Source of the DNA: a bacterium
Lineage (GTDB): Bacteria; Vulcanimicrobiota; Xenobia; Xenobiales; JADMJV01
Length of the DNA stretch: 64,000 nt
NCBI GenBank assembly: GCA_018266105.1
Contig: JAFEBA010000035.1
Location: forward strand, 25,371 to 89,370
Direction of reading: 5' to 3'
Shown here: piece after piece, positions 44,208-51,803 of the stretch
How the letters are laid out: each line of letters starts with the position of its first letter
Position numbering within the stretch: position 1 is the stretch's first letter
Notes under the pieces: generated by a model
Told to the model about the DNA's origin: nothing
Database searches by the model: none
The model's input: only the letters and a program-made list of their open reading frames with translations
Translations under genes and position numbers: made by a program

Positions 44208-44771
44208 ATGGCGATGGGAATCGGTGGCTTAGGCAATCCTGTGGGAGCTGGAATGGGCGCTCGCCCCCCGCTCGGTGGTGCCAGTCCTTTCGGCGGTGGC
44301 GCCGGTCTACCGGGCCAGGGCGGCCTGCCAGGACAGCCTGGTGCGGATGGGGGTCAGATGTCCCCCGAGCAAATCCTGCAGATGCTGCAAGCTCTGATGG
44401 CCCAACAGGGCCCGCAGGATGGCGCTCAGACCAGTCCAGAAGCCCAGCAGCAAGCGCAAGAGGCCGGCGGACCCGAAGGTGGCGGTGGCGGCGGCGGCGG
44501 ATTTGATCCCAGCCAGATTATGGATATGGTCAAGAACATGGCCGATAGCTTTGGCAAGGGCGGCGGAGCTGGCGGCGGCGAGCAAGGTGGTGGTGGCGGC
44601 GGCGCCAATCCGGTTGGCGATGCCAAGGGAGCCGGCGGCGCCCAACCCACCAGCGCCAAGAAAGCCGGAGGCACAAAGAAGCCCTCGGCGGCAAAGAAGG
44701 CGGGCGGAGCAAAGAAGGCTTCGGCGCCCAAGAAGGCCGGCGGAGCTTCAAAAATTAAGCTGGGCAAGTAA
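44208..44771 (+). CDS. Gly-rich protein with Lys-Ala-Gly repeat tail
   Basis: 187 residues from ATG 44208, placed by GGAGGA 8 bases upstream. Residues 1-50 are Gly/Pro/Gln-rich. A short amphipathic stretch MSPEQILQMLQALMAQQG follows, then a Gly-rich region around QIMDMVKNMADSFGKG with runs of six to eight Gly. The C-terminus has three 12-residue repeats: AKKAGGTKKPSA, AKKAGGAKKASA, PKKAGGASKIKL. Lys/Ala/Pro repeats like these are known from histone H1-like proteins and AlgP, where they bind DNA or polyanions, so a nucleoid or polyanion-binding role is possible. No signal peptide is seen. I do not recognise a family. It ends in a terminator stem that includes its stop codon. Confidence 0.7.
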   Translation: MAMGIGGLGNPVGAGMGARPPLGGASPFGGGAGLPGQGGLPGQPGADGGQMSPEQILQMLQALMAQQGPQDGAQTSPEAQQQAQEAGGPEGGGGGGGGFDPSQIMDMVKNMADSFGKGGGAGGGEQGGGGGGANPVGDAKGAGGAQPTSAKKAGGTKKPSAAKKAGGAKKASAPKKAGGASKIKLGK

Positions 44772-44806
44772 TAGAAAAAGGAGCCTCGCGGCTCCTTTTT
44801 CTATTA
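44769..44806. terminator. Perfect 17-bp palindromic terminator containing both convergent stop codons
   Basis: TAATAGAAAAAGGAGCC (44769-44785) pairs perfectly with GGCTCCTTTTTCTATTA (44790-44806) across a 4-base loop. The outermost TAA is the stop codon of the plus-strand gene, and the outermost TTA is the stop codon of the minus-strand gene. The A and T runs lie inside the stem, so it works in both directions. Confidence 0.9.
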
Positions 44807-45772
44807 CTCCACAACCTCGCGCTCCGCAATTTTCCAGCGGTTCACACCGGCTCGAATGAGAGCCAGCAGAACCTTGTTCTTGGTCGTTTGATTGGTCAAC
44901 GGGTCGGTGTGCAGCACCTCAAGCATAACGATGGCCTGCCGACCGTCGGACTTTTGTTCCAGCAGAGTGGCCGAAAAAGACCGCAATTCTTCCCAGGCCG
45001 CAATGTTCTCCGTGAACTTCTTGGCCAGTTCTGGTTTGCTGGACACATAGCGCTCGAACTCATCGGCCGGCACCTGACTGAGGGCCAAACTTCCCTGCAT
45101 GGCTTGCTCGATGCTCTTTTCCATGCGTGGATAGATTTTCTGAAACAATTCGGGCGTGCACAGATTTTGCAGGGCAGACTTGAAACGGGCCACCTCCGCC
45201 GACTTTAAATTCAAAGTGCGATACTCTTTCAAATCCCGAATGGCCGGCAAAAGTCCGAATGCCTCGTAAAGCTGCACCGAGACCTTGCCCGGACCATCCG
45301 GTAAACTCCGGCTGCCCTGGCCTTTCTCGGCCTGCCCGGTCACTCCCCATTTGTCTTTCAGGGATGGCCCTCTGGATTTGGCGTTGGATTCCATGTAAAC
45401 ATCGGTGCTGCCCATCTCGCTGTTCACCACCAACTTGGCCCCGACGCTGCTGCAAAACTCGCTCAAGGAGATCAGATTCTGACCGCCCGTGCCCGTAATC
45501 AGGCTGAGCTTGTTGCCGTCCACCACCGCAGACCCGGCCTCACAAATTTCACTGCCCTGATCAGAATTAGGATCGGTGGTCACCAGGAAGCCGCCATTGA
45601 GAGGCTTGACGGTGAATCCCAAAGCTTTGGCCAGAGGCTCCAACTCCACCATGCGGGAGACCCCGACCCCCATACTGGCGCCCAGAAAGGGTTTGTTGCG
45701 AATAAACAGTTTGTCGCCCCAAACCGGAGCGGACAGCAGACTCAACAACACAATATTACGAATCCATTTCAT
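44804..45772 (-). CDS. Secreted protein with stalk-domain-like (copper amine oxidase N-terminal-like) region
   Basis: 322 residues from ATG 45772, where a signal peptide begins (MKWIRNIVLLSLLSAPVWG); the upstream frame extension has none. Residues 20-135 (ELEPLAKALGFTVKPLNGGFLVT, SLSEFCSSVGAKLVVNSE) contain repeated 'residue-pair plus short helix plus hairpin' patterns. These are reminiscent of the amine oxidase N-terminal or stalk domain found in cell-wall and surface proteins. The second half is helical (LQNLCTPELFQKIYPRMEKS) with a final beta-rich stretch (VMLEVLHTDPLTNQ, LIRAGVNRWKIAERE) that resembles an NTF2-like or SnoaL-like tail. These assignments are visual only. It diverges from the M13 peptidase gene across 53 bases. 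Confidence 0.7.
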   Translation of the reverse strand: MKWIRNIVLLSLLSAPVWGDKLFIRNKPFLGASMGVGVSRMVELEPLAKALGFTVKPLNGGFLVTTDPNSDQGSEICEAGSAVVDGNKLSLITGTGGQNLISLSEFCSSVGAKLVVNSEMGSTDVYMESNAKSRGPSLKDKWGVTGQAEKGQGSRSLPDGPGKVSVQLYEAFGLLPAIRDLKEYRTLNLKSAEVARFKSALQNLCTPELFQKIYPRMEKSIEQAMQGSLALSQVPADEFERYVSSKPELAKKFTENIAAWEELRSFSATLLEQKSDGRQAIVMLEVLHTDPLTNQTTKNKVLLALIRAGVNRWKIAEREVVE

Positions 45773-45825
45773 GGTTCCGACTATTCTGGGCAGGGAGAGA
45801 AATTTCCCGCGAGGAATTCGAGGCG

Positions 45826-47844
45826 ATGCGCAGACTGTTTTTTCCCATTCTGTTTTCCTTGACTTTCTCAACCGCCTGGGGCCAACCCGCCTCGGGCACG
45901 GGCCTGGAACTCAATTACCTGGACAAGTCAACGGATCCATCCAAAGATTTTTACCAGTTCGTCAATGGAGGCTGGCTCAGGGAGAATCCCACCCCGCCTG
46001 AGAGCCCGGAATGGGGACGAATTCACGAGCTATCTCAGCAGAATGCCCAAGCCCTCTACTCTATCGTAGTCAAGTGCTCGATCGCTCACGCAACACCAGG
46101 CAGTCTGGAGCAAAAAATTGGGGATTTTTACCTATCCGGCACCGAAGTGGAAAGATTGGATCGCCAGGGTCTGCAACCCATCAAGCACGACCTGGACCAA
46201 ATTCGGGCCATCAAGGATCTGAAAGCACTGGAAGAGGTCGTAATCAGCCTGCATCAGAGAGGGATCCAACCCTTTTTTAACTTCTCGTCTGGCCAGGACG
46301 CCAAGGATAGCAATCAGGTATTGGGTCGACTGAGCCAGGCCGGACTGGGACTTCCTGAACAGGATTACTATTTCCGTAGCGATGAACGCTCCTTAAAGCA
46401 GCTGGCGGCCTATCAGGCTCACCTCAACGGAGCTTTTCGACGTCTGGGCTATGGCGAAGCCGAATCACGCGAGCGAGCTCAAAGAGTTTTGGAACTGGAA
46501 AAGCGTCTGGCCAAAGCCTCGCTTTCGCACGTAGAAATGCGCGACCCGCTGGCCATCTACCACCCCACACGACTTAGCGATTTTGCGGCCGGCGTGAGTG
46601 GTTGGTCGTGGCCTCGATATTTCGAAGGACTGGGATTGGGAAGTGGGGAGCTGGCTTTGACGGTGGACTCTCCTAAGTATTTCGACGCCTTCTACCAAAT
46701 CTTGGAGAGCAGCGACCTGGGCGACTTGCGCAGTTATCTCGAATGGAACCTCCTGCGCGATTCTTACGCTTATCTGAGCGAGGACCTGTCTAAATTCCGC
46801 TGGGAATTCTACAGTAAGACTCTAACCGGCGCCCCAGTGCAGTCCTCTCGCAACGGCCGGGTACTGAATACGATTGACCGCCTGATGCCCCAGGCATTGG
46901 CCCAAAAGTATGTGGAGAAGAATTTCAACCCCAAGCTCAAGGTTCAGGTCAAAGAAATGGTGGATTTACTGGTGGGCGCGATGGACGAAGACATCAGCAA
47001 TCTAACCTGGATGACGCCGGCCACTCGAAAAGAGGCTCATACCAAGCTGTCCAGTTTGACCTTTAAAATCGGCTACCCCGAGCGCTGGCAGGACTACACC
47101 GCCCTGACCATCTCCAAAGATGACTATCTGGGCAATGTCTGGCGTGTCATCAGCTACGAGAACAAACGAGATTGGGCAAAAATCGGAAAGCCACAGGACA
47201 AAGGCGAATGGTACATGTCGGCGGCCGAGGTCAACGCCTATTACAATCCACGCATGAATGAAGTGGTGATTCCGGCCGGGATTATCCGTCCTCCTTTCTT
47301 TTCATCCCAGGATGACGCCCTGAACTTTGGAGGCCTGGGAACCGTCATCGGCCACGAAATCACCCACGGTTTTGACGACGAGGGCTGTAAATTCGACGGT
47401 CAAGGCAACCTTCGAGATTGGTGGACCGCCACCGACCGGGAAAATTTCGAAAAGCTGGCCGGCCTGGTGGAGCAGCAATTCTCCAGTTACACCGTGCTGG
47501 ACGGAAAGCTTTCTCTGAACGGGAAACTGGTACTCGGTGAAAGCATCGCCGATCTGGGTGGTCTGCGCCTGGCCTACAAGGCCTACAGCAAAATGCTGCA
47601 AAAGAAGCCTGCCAAAACGATGGATGGATTTACGCCTGAGCAAAGATTTTTTATGGGAAATGCCCGGATCTGGGCCACCAATACTCGCTCTGACTACGAA
47701 CGGGCGCAGGTAAACCTGAGCAAGCACCCCCCAGGCCGCTACCGGGTCAACGGCCCGGCTTCCAATATGCCAGAGTTTTCCAAGGCCTTTAGCTGCCCGC
47801 CTGGGAGCCCGATGGTGCGTACACAGTCCATCCAGATCTGGTAG
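45826..47844 (+). CDS. M13-family zinc metallopeptidase (PepO/neprilysin-like), secreted
   Basis: 672 residues. The signal peptide is RRLFFPILFSLTFSTAWGQ. The N-terminal M13 domain begins STDPSKDFYQFVNGGWL, the usual family opening. The zinc motif HExxH lies in IGHEITHGFDDEG (about residue 507), and the third ligand Glu in GESIADLGGL (about 567). NAYYNPRMNEVVIPAGI forms the conserved substrate-binding strand, and the protein ends in C-x-x-G-SPM...W as in neprilysins. The family degrades oligopeptides. Unlike E. coli PepO it carries an export signal, and no TM anchor follows, so it is periplasmic or secreted. The next gene is a secreted Ig-like protein 33 bases downstream. Confidence 0.95.
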   Translation: MRRLFFPILFSLTFSTAWGQPASGTGLELNYLDKSTDPSKDFYQFVNGGWLRENPTPPESPEWGRIHELSQQNAQALYSIVVKCSIAHATPGSLEQKIGDFYLSGTEVERLDRQGLQPIKHDLDQIRAIKDLKALEEVVISLHQRGIQPFFNFSSGQDAKDSNQVLGRLSQAGLGLPEQDYYFRSDERSLKQLAAYQAHLNGAFRRLGYGEAESRERAQRVLELEKRLAKASLSHVEMRDPLAIYHPTRLSDFAAGVSGWSWPRYFEGLGLGSGELALTVDSPKYFDAFYQILESSDLGDLRSYLEWNLLRDSYAYLSEDLSKFRWEFYSKTLTGAPVQSSRNGRVLNTIDRLMPQALAQKYVEKNFNPKLKVQVKEMVDLLVGAMDEDISNLTWMTPATRKEAHTKLSSLTFKIGYPERWQDYTALTISKDDYLGNVWRVISYENKRDWAKIGKPQDKGEWYMSAAEVNAYYNPRMNEVVIPAGIIRPPFFSSQDDALNFGGLGTVIGHEITHGFDDEGCKFDGQGNLRDWWTATDRENFEKLAGLVEQQFSSYTVLDGKLSLNGKLVLGESIADLGGLRLAYKAYSKMLQKKPAKTMDGFTPEQRFFMGNARIWATNTRSDYERAQVNLSKHPPGRYRVNGPASNMPEFSKAFSCPPGSPMVRTQSIQIW

Positions 47845-47877
47845 AGGAAAGATTTGGGTCCGCAGGAACCGGCCTGA

Positions 47878-49053
47878 ATGGCCCGACTGACCCTGTTTCT
47901 TTTCTCAATGCTTGTCTGTATCGCCCTGGCTCAGCCTCGCTTCCAGATCGGCTCCGCCCAGCTTTTGGAGCAGTCTGTGGTAGGAGGCAACCCCATCCAG
48001 ATTCGGATCAACCTGGTTTCGCCCGCTCAGGCCTCAGGCCAGATCCCGGTCACAAGTAATCGACCCGACCTGTGCCAGACGGTCCCGATGACAATCCAGA
48101 CGGGTCAGTCTCAGTTGGACTTCATTGTACCCACTCACCCGGTGGAGAAAGAGACCTCAATCCTGATCTCGGTAGGTGAATACGGCAACATCCGAGATCT
48201 GCAGGTCCAACTTCAGCCGGACACGCCTCCCGTGTCTCAATTGCTTCTGCCGCCCCGGATGATCGGAGGTGACACCGGCACGGTGGTGGTGGTGCTTGAG
48301 CGACCCGCCACCAGGGCCAGCAAGCTAAGCCTTCAGGGCAGTCCCAATCTCACTCTTCCTGCCAGTTTGACGGTGCCCGCCGGAGTGCGCCAGTTTGAAG
48401 CCCCATTTTCCACCAGGGCAGTCCGCCAGCCCACTCAGGCAACTCTGAGCACATCGGGCGCTCGCGCGGTCAGCGCCCAGACTCAGCTGTTACCGCCAGT
48501 GGAAGTGGCCGGATTGCAGTTTACCCCCGATCCCATTGAAGGAGGACAGAACTGTCAGGTGACTCTCAGCCTGACCGCGCCCGCTCCCGCTCCCGCCAGG
48601 GTCAGGATTTCAGCCCCGGCCCACCTCAAGGTCCCGGCCGAAGTGCTGGTGGTCGAAGGCTCGGCAACCGCCGTTTTTTCTCTAACCTCGAGCACTACTC
48701 GGGCGGCCCAGAAAAGTCTGGTCGAAGCCTCCACTCCCGCCGGGCGCAAATCCGGCAGTCTGACGGTGGAACCCACCTCCTCCCTCTTCGCCCTGGAAAC
48801 GGTCCAGTATTACCTGATGGCCAGCGCCAGGGAGGGTTGGCTAGAAGTGGACGAGAGTGGCCAGAAGTGGCGTGTCAAACCAACCGGTCCAGCCAGGCTG
48901 GGAGCGTTGGGCCCCTTCGGTTACAGCGCCAGTGTGCCAGCCCAGGGCCAGCTCCAGGGAGCTTCAACCCCTCAATCTCTGACTCTGGTGTTCCAACTCA
49001 GCGGATCCAAGACGACCTGGAAGGTAACCGGAGTAACCCTCAAGCATCCCTGA
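47878..49053 (+). CDS. Secreted protein with three Ig-like/beta-sandwich repeats
   Basis: 391 residues. The signal peptide is LTLFLFSMLVCIALAQP. Three segments of about 95 residues follow (about 22-115, 118-205, 210-298). Each starts with a 'VVGGNP', 'MIGGDT' or 'IEGGQN' turn and ends with a beta-rich stretch and a conserved Pro/Ala repeat (LPASLTVPAG, VPAEVLVVEG). This is the pattern of tandem Ig-like or Big domains. The last 90 residues (FALETVQYYLMASAREGWLE) are different. No lipobox or sorting motif is visible. It probably acts in the envelope or outside the cell. It shares an apparent transcript with the M13 peptidase upstream and Maf downstream (42 bases). Confidence 0.72.
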   Translation: MARLTLFLFSMLVCIALAQPRFQIGSAQLLEQSVVGGNPIQIRINLVSPAQASGQIPVTSNRPDLCQTVPMTIQTGQSQLDFIVPTHPVEKETSILISVGEYGNIRDLQVQLQPDTPPVSQLLLPPRMIGGDTGTVVVVLERPATRASKLSLQGSPNLTLPASLTVPAGVRQFEAPFSTRAVRQPTQATLSTSGARAVSAQTQLLPPVEVAGLQFTPDPIEGGQNCQVTLSLTAPAPAPARVRISAPAHLKVPAEVLVVEGSATAVFSLTSSTTRAAQKSLVEASTPAGRKSGSLTVEPTSSLFALETVQYYLMASAREGWLEVDESGQKWRVKPTGPARLGALGPFGYSASVPAQGQLQGASTPQSLTLVFQLSGSKTTWKVTGVTLKHP

Positions 49054-49095
49054 TGCCGGGAAGGAAGGCGAAGGCGCGGGGCTAACTGGGCTGGC

Positions 49096-49701
49096 ATGCA
49101 GCTCGTTCTGGCCAGTACTTCCCCCCGCCGCCAGCAGATGTTAGAGGCGCTCGGGGTCCAATTTTTGGTGATAGCCCCCCATCCCGAAGCGGAAAAGCCT
49201 CTCCCCCGCCACCTTCCCCTAGCCCGACTCCAACAACTCATGCCTGAGGTGTCCGAGGGTAAGGCTCGAGATGTAGCCGGGCGCTGTCAGGAATACTCGC
49301 TGGTTGTGGCGGCTGATACGGTGGTCTACTGCCAGGGCCAGGTGCTGGGCAAGCCCGGAGGCACGCTGGTCGCGCGACGCTACCTGGAAAAGCTGAGCGG
49401 CCGCGCTCATCGGGTCCTATCGTCTGTTACGGTCTGCGACACGCAAACCGGACTGGTCCACAGCGCGGTAGAAACGACCGAGGTTCGCTTCCGCAAGCTG
49501 AGCGAACGCGAAATCGAGCGCTACATTGCCAGCGGTGAGCCCATGGACAAGGCCGGTTCTTACGGAATCCAGGGTTGGGGCGGACTACTGGTGGAGAGCA
49601 TCAAGGGCCGCCAGGACAATGTCGTCGGATTCCCTCTGGGCACCCTGGAAGAAGTGCTCAAGACCTTCGGTCGCAGCCTCTACGATTTCGCCCGTGTTTA
49701 A
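49096..49701 (+). CDS. Maf-like nucleotide pyrophosphatase (dTTP/UTP type)
   Basis: 201 residues, the family norm. It begins LVLASTSPRRQQMLE (the ASxSPRR motif), has the catalytic base in VVAADTVVYCQ, GKPG, and the S-G-x-x-H-x-V region LSGRAHRVLSSVTV. It ends with YIASGEPMDKAGSYGIQG and ESIKGRQDNVVGFPL. Maf proteins hydrolyse non-canonical or canonical pyrimidine triphosphates and often sit in mre/rod clusters, where they were first linked to septum inhibition. Here Maf precedes an MreB-like gene whose GTG start overlaps its stop by 8 bases, which is exactly the context known in other bacteria. Confidence 0.95.
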   Translation: MQLVLASTSPRRQQMLEALGVQFLVIAPHPEAEKPLPRHLPLARLQQLMPEVSEGKARDVAGRCQEYSLVVAADTVVYCQGQVLGKPGGTLVARRYLEKLSGRAHRVLSSVTVCDTQTGLVHSAVETTEVRFRKLSEREIERYIASGEPMDKAGSYGIQGWGGLLVESIKGRQDNVVGFPLGTLEEVLKTFGRSLYDFARV

Positions 49702-50719
49702 ATGGCTGCGCCGGGAAGGAGCCTCCCCCACGGTCGGACTGGACCTGGGCAGCTGGCGTTCCCGATTGGTGACCTCCCGGGGCCTGCAGCTCAGCTGCAG
49801 CAGCGCGGTGCTCTGGGACCTTTCGAGTAACGACCCCGTGGAATCAGGCGATCGGGCTCAATCCCTGCACGGCCGGCATCCCGGCCACTGGACCTTTCTG
49901 CGTCCGATTCGCAACGGACTGCTGGCCGATTTCGACGCCGCCGAGGAAATGGTCCGATTCCTGCTGGAAAACCAGAAGGGCAAGGTGGCAGCTCTGGCCA
50001 GCGCGCCCGCCATGGCCGGGGAGATCGAACTGCAGGTTTTTGCTGAAATGCTTCAGGAGGCCGGTTGCAACTCGGTCTGTCTGCTTCCCTCAGCTGCCTG
50101 CCTGGCCGTGGCTGCAGGCCATCCGCCGCCCCAGTACCCGGCCGTGGCTGTGCTCGAACTGGGCTACCAATTGATGCAGGCCACTGTCTTTAGCCGAGGT
50201 ACGGCGGTGCATCAATTGCAGCAGCGCGGAGGAGCCGAGGAACTCAGTTTGCGCCTGCAAGAGCACCTGTTGCGGAGGCACTGGTTGGCGATTGGCTCCA
50301 ACCAGTTGGAACGTTTGCTCGGCTTCCTCAGCGCCCGTCCCGGTCGCGAGGATTGGTTAGAAGTGGCCGGCAAGGACCTTCAGTCAGGCTTACCTCGACG
50401 CCTTATGCTGGCTGCCTGGGAACTGGACCGGTGGGTGGAGCTGACGTTACAATCCATCCTTCGTATGATCACCCAACTCTTGGAAGAAACGCCTCCAGAC
50501 TTACTGCAGGTAATCCTGACCCAAGGGCTGTTTGTAGGCGGCGGCTTAAGTGCTCTCAGCGGACTTCAGGAATTTCTTAGCGCTCATCTCTCGCTGCCGG
50601 TGCACATCGTGGAGCAACCCGAACTTGCAGTCGCTCGGGGACTGAGCGCACTGCTGACGGACGAGGAAACCCTGGACGCCCTGGTTCAGTCTCAGGTTCT
50701 GGCCGGTCGCCTGGGATGA
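49694..50719 (+). CDS. Diverged MreB-like actin homologue
   Basis: 341 residues from GTG 49694. MreB identity comes from three places: FLRPIRNGLLADFDAAEEMVRFLL (in part, RPIRNGLLADFDAAEEM, compare RPMKDGVIADFDVTEKM), the adenosine motif GLFVGGGLSALSGL, and VHIVEQPELAVARG near the end. But the ATP-binding motifs are worn: phosphate-1 is GLDLGSWRS instead of GIDLGTANT, phosphate-2 reads VLELGYQLMQ instead of GDIGGGTT, and the connecting EEPMAA is LPSAACL. ATP binding is therefore doubtful. It is the first gene of an operon with mreC, mreD and PBP2 with 4-base overlaps, so it belongs to the cell-elongation machinery. Whether a normal MreB is encoded elsewhere is unknown. Confidence 0.85.
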   Translation: MFKWLRREGASPTVGLDLGSWRSRLVTSRGLQLSCSSAVLWDLSSNDPVESGDRAQSLHGRHPGHWTFLRPIRNGLLADFDAAEEMVRFLLENQKGKVAALASAPAMAGEIELQVFAEMLQEAGCNSVCLLPSAACLAVAAGHPPPQYPAVAVLELGYQLMQATVFSRGTAVHQLQQRGGAEELSLRLQEHLLRRHWLAIGSNQLERLLGFLSARPGREDWLEVAGKDLQSGLPRRLMLAAWELDRWVELTLQSILRMITQLLEETPPDLLQVILTQGLFVGGGLSALSGLQEFLSAHLSLPVHIVEQPELAVARGLSALLTDEETLDALVQSQVLAGRLG

Positions 50720-51396
50720 AACAGGCCTGGCCGCGCCTGCTGCTGGCACTGGCCCTGGCGGTCGTCGCCGCCGCCTGGTTGCAGGGAGGCCTGTGGTACG
50801 ACCAGGTCGCCCGCTTCCGCTCCGGGATTTACGCGGCCAGCCACGCCAAAGCGGGAGCCGACGATTTGCAGGCGCAGGTGCAGAGTCTTCAGTCTGAAAA
50901 CGAGCGACTGAGAGCCCTGCTCAAACTCCCTCGGCAGGGTTGGAAAGTGTCCTTAACCGCCTCCACCCTCTATCGCAGTCAGCTCGACCTTTGGATGAAC
51001 CGGGGCAGCGCCGATGGGGTCAGTTTGCGCACCGTGGCCCTTCACAGTGGGGGCCTGGTCGGTCGAGTGGTGGAAGTCACCCCTCACCAGTGCCGAGTTC
51101 GACCGGCCCTGCATCCGGACAGTCGGGTGCCGGTGCTGCTCGGGGAACTCCAGGGGGTGGCCCACGGACGGGGCTGGGTGCTGGAAGTGGAAGAAGTCCG
51201 CTCCAGGCCCACGCTCGAGCCCGGGACCTTGGTCACCACTTCAGGACTGGGGCAGGTCTATCCGGCGTCCGTTCTGGTAGGGCGGGTACGCCGTAGCCTG
51301 CCCAGTTCTGAGCCTATGTTTGCCCGCTACGAGGTGGAACCTTCGGTATTTCTCGACCAGGTGCTGGAAGTTCTGCTGGTTGAGGTGCAGCCTTGA
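50716..51396 (+). CDS. mreC: Rod shape-determining protein MreC
   Basis: 226 residues, shorter than the usual 270-330. One N-terminal helix (LLLALALAVVAAAWLQGGL) is followed by a short coiled coil (AQVQSLQSENERLRALL, about 52-68). Then come two beta-barrel halves with the typical MreC wording: SLTASTLYRS, LWMNRGSADGVSLRTVAL, GGLVGRVVEVTPHQCRV, GTLVTTSGLGQVYP. The ATGA start overlaps the MreB-like stop and the end overlaps mreD. It bridges MreB with MreD, RodA and PBP2 in the periplasm. Confidence 0.92.
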   Translation: MKQAWPRLLLALALAVVAAAWLQGGLWYDQVARFRSGIYAASHAKAGADDLQAQVQSLQSENERLRALLKLPRQGWKVSLTASTLYRSQLDLWMNRGSADGVSLRTVALHSGGLVGRVVEVTPHQCRVRPALHPDSRVPVLLGELQGVAHGRGWVLEVEEVRSRPTLEPGTLVTTSGLGQVYPASVLVGRVRRSLPSSEPMFARYEVEPSVFLDQVLEVLLVEVQP

Positions 51397-51803
51397 TTTA
51401 CCTGCTCTATGCATTGGTGGCCCCGAGCCTACCGCTGGCCTGGCCGCTCCCTCCCGTGGACCTTTTGCTCCTGCTGGAGTCGACCTGCCAGGAGCGTTGG
51501 ACACACCGTTTGATTTCGATGGTCTGGATCGACGTCGCCTTGGGCCAGCCAGGCATTTGGTGGCGTTGGCCCCTCTGGTGCCTGTGGATCTGGCTCTGCC
51601 TGGGAAGACTGGAATGGCTACGCCAGCCAGTCATCCAACTCTCCAGCGGTGCGGCTATGGGCCTGCTCTGGTACTGGGCATTGGGGCCGGCCTTCAGCTG
51701 GCTTGGGGCGATTGCGGTGGCCCTGCAGGCGGCCGGTCTGCTCTGGTGGTGGCTCCCGGCTCCTCAACGCGTGCTCAAGAGTTGGGGCTGGCACCGACCA
51801 TGA
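51393..51803 (+). CDS. mreD: MreD-like membrane protein
   Basis: 136 residues, start TTG overlapping the mreC stop. Four or five hydrophobic segments rich in Trp and Leu (WWRWPLWCLWIWLCLG, GLLWYWALGPAFSWLG) and no long loop. MreD proteins are poorly conserved (usually about 160 residues), so the assignment rests on size, topology and its exact position between mreC and PBP2. The last bases share an ATGA with mrdA. Confidence 0.75.
   Translation: MIYLLYALVAPSLPLAWPLPPVDLLLLLESTCQERWTHRLISMVWIDVALGQPGIWWRWPLWCLWIWLCLGRLEWLRQPVIQLSSGAAMGLLWYWALGPAFSWLGAIAVALQAAGLLWWWLPAPQRVLKSWGWHRP

Noticed and set aside
51320..51799. N-terminal extension of the PBP2 frame by 160 codons
   Set aside because: It overlaps mreC and mreD in another frame; the membrane anchor of PBP2 follows directly after the ATG at 51800.
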